From Collinsella sp. (lineage in GTDB: Bacteria > Actinomycetota > Coriobacteriia > Coriobacteriales > Coriobacteriaceae), in NCBI GenBank assembly GCA_022713905.1, contig JAIHTM010000056.1:1-18805 (forward strand): a stretch of DNA of 18,805 nt, in the 5' to 3' direction. A program made the position numbers and the translations under genes. How positions within the stretch are numbered: the stretch's first letter is position 1; every line of letters begins with the position of its first letter. Below are positions 16,101 through 18,805 of the stretch, piece by piece. Below the pieces are notes generated by a model. The model saw only the letters and a list, made by a program, of their open reading frames with translations, ran no database searches and was not told the origin of the DNA.

Positions 16101-16158
16101 TCCAGGCACACTTTAAGCCCTAATCGGGCGGAGCTCCGATAACCGGCTCCTACACGGA

Positions 16159-16199
16159 AGCGGTGACGTCTCAAATGAGGCGTCACCGCTTTTTGTTTT
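16159..16199 (+). terminator. Strong intrinsic terminator of the PTS operon
   Basis: A 14-bp stem (AGCGGTGACGTCTC, 16159-16172, with GAGGCGTCACCGCT, 16177-16190; one G-U pair) with loop AAAT runs into TTTTTGTTTT. It follows the EIIC stop by 58 bases and separates the operon from the second transaldolase gene. Confidence 0.9.
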
Positions 16200-16209
16200 G
16201 AAGTGGTTG

Positions 16210-16284
16210 TGAAAACGTATTGACGAAGCATCGTCTCTGCGCCGTGAGCGGAATCAAACGCAATGAATGGCAAAAACGTTTTGC
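16210..16284. promoter_or_regulatory. Two AAAACGTWTTG sites upstream of the second transaldolase
   Basis: The 324-bp gap 16101-16424 holds the operon terminator and then an AT-richer control region. Two similar near-palindromes stand out: TGAAAACGTATTGA (16210-16223) and GCAAAAACGTTTTGC (16270-16284, arms GCAAAA/TTTTGC). They share AAAACGTWTTG and lie 61 bp apart. They look like LacI/CcpA-type operators (central CG, inverted arms). Farther down, GTAAAACC is repeated in tandem near 16308-16324. TTGATA near 16361 could be a -35 box, but no good -10 follows. Confidence 0.35.
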
Positions 16285-16424
16285 TGCTGGGGTGTCGATA
16301 TAAAAATGGTAAAACCGTAAAACCGTTCGCCGAGAAGATAAAAACCCGCAGTTCACGCCTTGATAAACATAGGTAAAGTGTTTAGCAGTTTACCGGCCTT
16401 ATGCAAACGAAAGGAATCAGGCAG

Positions 16425-17129
16425 ATGGCAATCAAGGTGTTCGCTGACGGTGCAAACCTCGAGGGCATGCTCGACATGTACGAGAACGGCAACGTTCAGG
16501 GTTTCACGACCAACCCGTCCCTTATGAAGAAGGGCGGCGTGACGGATTACCGCGCGTTTGCCAAGGAGGTCCTAGCCCACATCACCGATGTGTCCGTGTC
16601 GTTTGAGGTCTTTGCCGATGACGTCGAGACCATGGAGGTCGAGGCCCGCGAGATTGCTACCTGGGCCGAGAACGTCTACGTCAAGATTCCGTGCGTGACC
16701 ACCAAGGGCGAGTCCACCGCCGAGTTGGTGCGCAAGCTTTCGGCCGACGGCATCAAGGTCAATGTCACCACCATCTTTACGCCCGAGCAGGTCGACGAGA
16801 TGGTCGAGACCGTTGACGCCGAGACCCCGTCCATCATTTCGCTCTTTGCCGGCCGTATCGCCGATACCGGCGTCGACCCCATTCCGTTTATGACGGAGTC
16901 GGTCGAGAAGGCCGCCGCCAAGCCCAACTGCGAGGTTCTGTGGGCGTCCACGCGCGAGCTCATCAATATCTACCAGGCGGAGGCCTGCGGCTGCCAGATC
17001 ATCACGGTGCCCAACAGCATCCTGGCCAAGCGCAAGAACATCGGCCGCGACCCGTACGAGGTCTCGCTCGACACCGTCCGCGGCTTTGCCAAGGACATCG
17101 CCTCGCTCGGCTTCCATATCCTGCCGTAG
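16425..17129 (+). CDS. Transaldolase / fructose-6-phosphate aldolase family protein, copy 2
   Basis: A 234-residue paralogue of the enzyme at 13119, roughly 80% identical by eye and colinear except for the last two residues. Active-site features are kept: FADGAN (D8), GFTTNPSLM, VYVKIP (K87), NVTTIFTPEQV, FAGRIADTGVD. Differences cluster around 67-72, 90-92, 167-168 and 208-213. Third codon positions look more C-rich than in copy 1. The start is the ATG that aligns with copy 1, behind AAAGGA; an ATG at 16401 would add eight residues. It has its own upstream region after the PTS terminator, so it may be expressed separately. The two may differ in substrate preference or in when they are made. 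Confidence 0.93.
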   Translation: MAIKVFADGANLEGMLDMYENGNVQGFTTNPSLMKKGGVTDYRAFAKEVLAHITDVSVSFEVFADDVETMEVEAREIATWAENVYVKIPCVTTKGESTAELVRKLSADGIKVNVTTIFTPEQVDEMVETVDAETPSIISLFAGRIADTGVDPIPFMTESVEKAAAKPNCEVLWASTRELINIYQAEACGCQIITVPNSILAKRKNIGRDPYEVSLDTVRGFAKDIASLGFHILP

Positions 17130-17145
17130 TCCGCGCCTTTAATAG

Positions 17146-17349
17146 GCCCCACCAACAAAAATCGAGTTATTCGGCCTCTGATTGCTGTCAAGATCGCAAT
17201 GCGGCTGAAAAACGTCCCGTATCGTACCTCTGTGGGTGCCGATACGGGACGTTTGTGGAATATCTAGCGTCAATTTGTTGCGTTTGGCGCTTTGAGGGGT
17301 GTCATCGTGGCCCAGCGAGGCCGCATAACTCGATTTTTGTTGGTGGGGC
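17146..17349. repeat. 204-bp segment bounded by 32-bp inverted repeats
   Basis: Bases 17146-17177 and 17318-17349 are inverted copies matching at 31 of 32 positions (core ACCAACAAAAATCGAGTTAT). Between them are 140 bases with no gene but with the strong hairpin at 17210-17254. The layout resembles a small non-autonomous mobile element, or two inverted copies of a dispersed 32-bp repeat. No target-site duplication is evident at the flanks. The segment lies just after the second transaldolase. Confidence 0.8.
17210..17254. terminator. Strong hairpin downstream of the second transaldolase
   Basis: AAACGTCCCGTATCG (17210-17224) and CGATACGGGACGTTT (17240-17254) form a perfect 15-bp stem. The loop can extend it by a few more pairs (TACC/GGTG). 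A-rich sequence precedes and TTTG follows, so it may terminate either strand. It is centred inside the 204-bp inverted-repeat segment. Confidence 0.7.
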
Positions 17350-17403
17350 TCAGAGGAACGACGTTTCGCGCTTCGGAGTTTCGGCCAGATCGCTTTAGAA
17401 GGA

Positions 17404-17439
17404 GAGGCGCTCGGCAGGACGTGGCCTATCGAGCGCCTC
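17404..17439. terminator. Hairpin downstream of the DUF4143 ATPase gene
   Basis: GAGGCGCTCG (17404-17413) and CGAGCGCCTC (17430-17439) form a 10-bp GC-rich stem with a 16-base loop, about 110 bases past the end of the minus-strand ATPase gene. The minus-strand tail reads TCCTTCT, so terminator strength is doubtful. The rest of 17350-17552 shows no gene. Confidence 0.4.
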
Positions 17440-17552
17440 CAGCGGTATATTTGCCCATGCCGTGGGGCGACGGTCGTATGGGACAGGTTCGAATAATCGG
17501 TCAAGCGATTCCGTCTTCGATGAACGAATCGTCGCGATGGGTGACATCGATG

Positions 17553-18805
17553 CTAGAAGCGCCCAAGCAGAAAATCGACAGCCGAAACGATTCTGATGCC
17601 GTCTATGTCCGTAGGGTGATCGCCGTGACGGACGACGAGGATCTTCTCGTAACCGGCGGCAACCTTCTCGAGCGATTTCAGCTCGAAGGGGCGCAGTTCG
17701 CGATTGCGCGTGGCTTCCTCATCAATGGTGTCCGTGACTTGGATAAACTTGCGGTCCGCCCCGTCGCCGATGGCGATAAAATCAATCTCGGCATTTCGCA
17801 TGTGTCCCGTGAAAACCCGATATCCATCGATGACGAGGCGGTTATACACGGCGTTTTCGAGGGCGCGTCCGCTATCGCTGCCGCGATAACCGTCGAGGTA
17901 GGCGCGGAGTCCAAGGTCCTCGATATAGTATTTTCCTCCGGTTTTGAGCACCTCGCGCCCTTTGATGTCAAAGCGGAGGGCATGGGAGAAGATATAGGTT
18001 TCTTCGAGCGCCGACACGCAGGTGTCGATGGCGCCGTGCGAAGTTTTGGTCCCGCTTTCGTTCAAAGAGCCGACGATCTTGTTGATCGATGTTGGGTTTG
18101 AGATGTTGTCTGCCAGGTAGGCGCAAACTCTGTCGAGTAGGTCTCTGCTCGTTACGGCCCTCCGTCCTCGGCGGGCCTCACGGGCCAAGATGTCGCGACC
18201 GACAATGGTCTGGTAGGTGCTCCAGATGTAGTCCTTCATCTCTCGTTCGGGCAGACCGGAAATCGCGAGATAGGGGAGACCTCCAAATTGAAGGTATCGG
18301 TCGAGCAACTCGTCGAGCGGGGTGATTTCTTCCCTCCCAAAGACGGCATATCTGCTCGTGACTTCGGTCGGGCCAAGGAAGTCGAGGTATTCGGAGAAAG
18401 ATAGCGGGTGCATTCTGATTTCGACGTATCTTCCTGAGATTAGGGTCGCTATTTCGCTGGAGAGCAAAAACGCATTCGAGCCCGTAATGTAGATGTCGCA
18501 GTCTTTGTCGACGCGAAGCGCGTTGATGGCTTTCTCCCAGCTGGAAACTTCTTGAAGCTCATCAAAGAAGAGATAGCACTTCCCACTCGACGGCATCCGC
18601 TCGACGACATGACGGTAAAGCTCGCGCCAATCGCGAATTCCCTCGAGCTCGAATGATTCCATTCGAAAAGAGAGAAGGCATTCGGTCGGTACGCCGTCTT
18701 TGGCAAGATGGGAGCGCATCATGTCGAGCAACGTTGACTTGCCGCATCGCCGCATGCCGGTGACGACCTTGATAACATCTGAATCGCGAAAAGCGATCAG
18801 CTTCT
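17553..18805 (-). CDS. AAA ATPase with DUF4143 domain, 5' end beyond the window
   Basis: About 417 residues are visible and the reading frame stays open to the right edge, so the true N-terminus (probably 20-40 residues) is missing. Near the visible start is the Walker A motif VVTGMRRCGKSTLL. Walker B is CYLFFDELQEV, and a sensor-type ITGSNAFLLSSEIATLISGR follows. MHPLSFSEYLDF and LDRYLQFGGLPYL are hallmarks of the AAA_14/DUF4143 family. The C-terminal domain (ALENAVYNRLVIDGYRVFTG, then AEIDFIAIGDGADRKFIQV) resembles a PDDEXK nuclease-like fold. These proteins are common in gut bacteria and archaea, often as scattered paralogues. Their cellular role is not established. It stands alone here. 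Confidence 0.9.
   Translation of the reverse strand, partial: KLIAFRDSDVIKVVTGMRRCGKSTLLDMMRSHLAKDGVPTECLLSFRMESFELEGIRDWRELYRHVVERMPSSGKCYLFFDELQEVSSWEKAINALRVDKDCDIYITGSNAFLLSSEIATLISGRYVEIRMHPLSFSEYLDFLGPTEVTSRYAVFGREEITPLDELLDRYLQFGGLPYLAISGLPEREMKDYIWSTYQTIVGRDILAREARRGRRAVTSRDLLDRVCAYLADNISNPTSINKIVGSLNESGTKTSHGAIDTCVSALEETYIFSHALRFDIKGREVLKTGGKYYIEDLGLRAYLDGYRGSDSGRALENAVYNRLVIDGYRVFTGHMRNAEIDFIAIGDGADRKFIQVTDTIDEEATRNRELRPFELKSLEKVAAGYEKILVVRHGDHPTDIDGIRIVSAVDFLLGRF

Noticed and set aside
14688..16109. 473-codon minus-strand frame opposite the EIIC gene
   Set aside because: It is antisense to a strong UlaA-family match, has an unnatural composition (rich in D, G, H and N) and no family features.
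17292..18101. 269-codon plus-strand frame opposite the DUF4143 gene
   Set aside because: It begins inside the inverted-repeat element and is antisense to the ATPase C-terminus; no domain is visible.
1..18805. CRISPR array, rRNA, complete tRNA, integrase, transposase or toxin-antitoxin pair
   Set aside because: Looked for on both strands; no regularly spaced repeats, RNA gene structure or matching protein motifs were seen.

Overview
The window is GC-rich, densely coding bacterial DNA with G/C-rich third codon positions and clear Shine-Dalgarno (SD) sites. The gene set is an LTA-synthase-type sulfatase, Kup beside a short KdpD/KdpE pair, an RlmKL-type methyltransferase, a Ula-type PTS with transaldolases, and a DUF4143 ATPase. 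Together with the many palindromic intergenic repeats, this best suggests a gut Coriobacteriia (Collinsella-like) chromosome. That assignment is an inference from style and gene content, because no rRNA or other phylogenetic marker is present.

Left part (1-8458). The first 181 bases hold a perfect 51-bp inverted repeat that reaches the window edge and includes the end of a minus-strand LTA synthase/MdoB-family membrane sulfatase (174-2474). A nitroreductase (2688-3560) diverges from it. A potassium block follows on the plus strand: Kup permease (3720-5747), a 64-residue single-pass membrane protein (5809-6003), a short KdpD-like histidine kinase (6115-7740) and a KdpE-like response regulator (7745-8458). 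The kinase and regulator genes are translationally close. Perfect hairpins of one related palindrome family follow the nitroreductase and precede the kinase.

Middle part (8484-12758). A long two-part hairpin separates the regulator from a convergent 861-residue RlmK/RlmL fusion methyltransferase (8553-11138). Its RlmK half looks intact, but its RlmL half has lost the N-P-P-Y catalytic motif. A HAD/Cof-type phosphatase (11214-12041) diverges from it. A DeoR-family regulator (minus strand, about 12081-12758) converges on the phosphatase gene and lacks a normal C-terminus and stop codon.

Right part (12759-18805). A 360-bp control region with palindromes and repeated CTTTCG motifs lies between the DeoR gene and a sugar operon: transaldolase/fructose-6-phosphate aldolase homologue, then EIIA, EIIB and EIIC of an ascorbate (Ula/Sga)-type PTS, then a strong terminator. 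A second transaldolase paralogue, roughly 80% identical by eye, follows with its own upstream region. The likely logic is that the PTS imports and phosphorylates a sugar or sugar acid and the transaldolases process the resulting sugar phosphates under DeoR control. The substrate cannot be read from the sequence, and the Ula catabolic enzymes are absent. After this come a 204-bp segment bounded by 32-bp inverted repeats around a strong hairpin, and a partial minus-strand AAA ATPase/DUF4143 gene that runs off the right edge.

No CRISPR array, complete tRNA, rRNA, integrase or transposase gene was seen. I did not find a convincing wholly new system. The most distinctive items are the degenerate RlmL half, the truncated DeoR regulator, the PTS operon with paired transaldolases, and the inverted-repeat elements.
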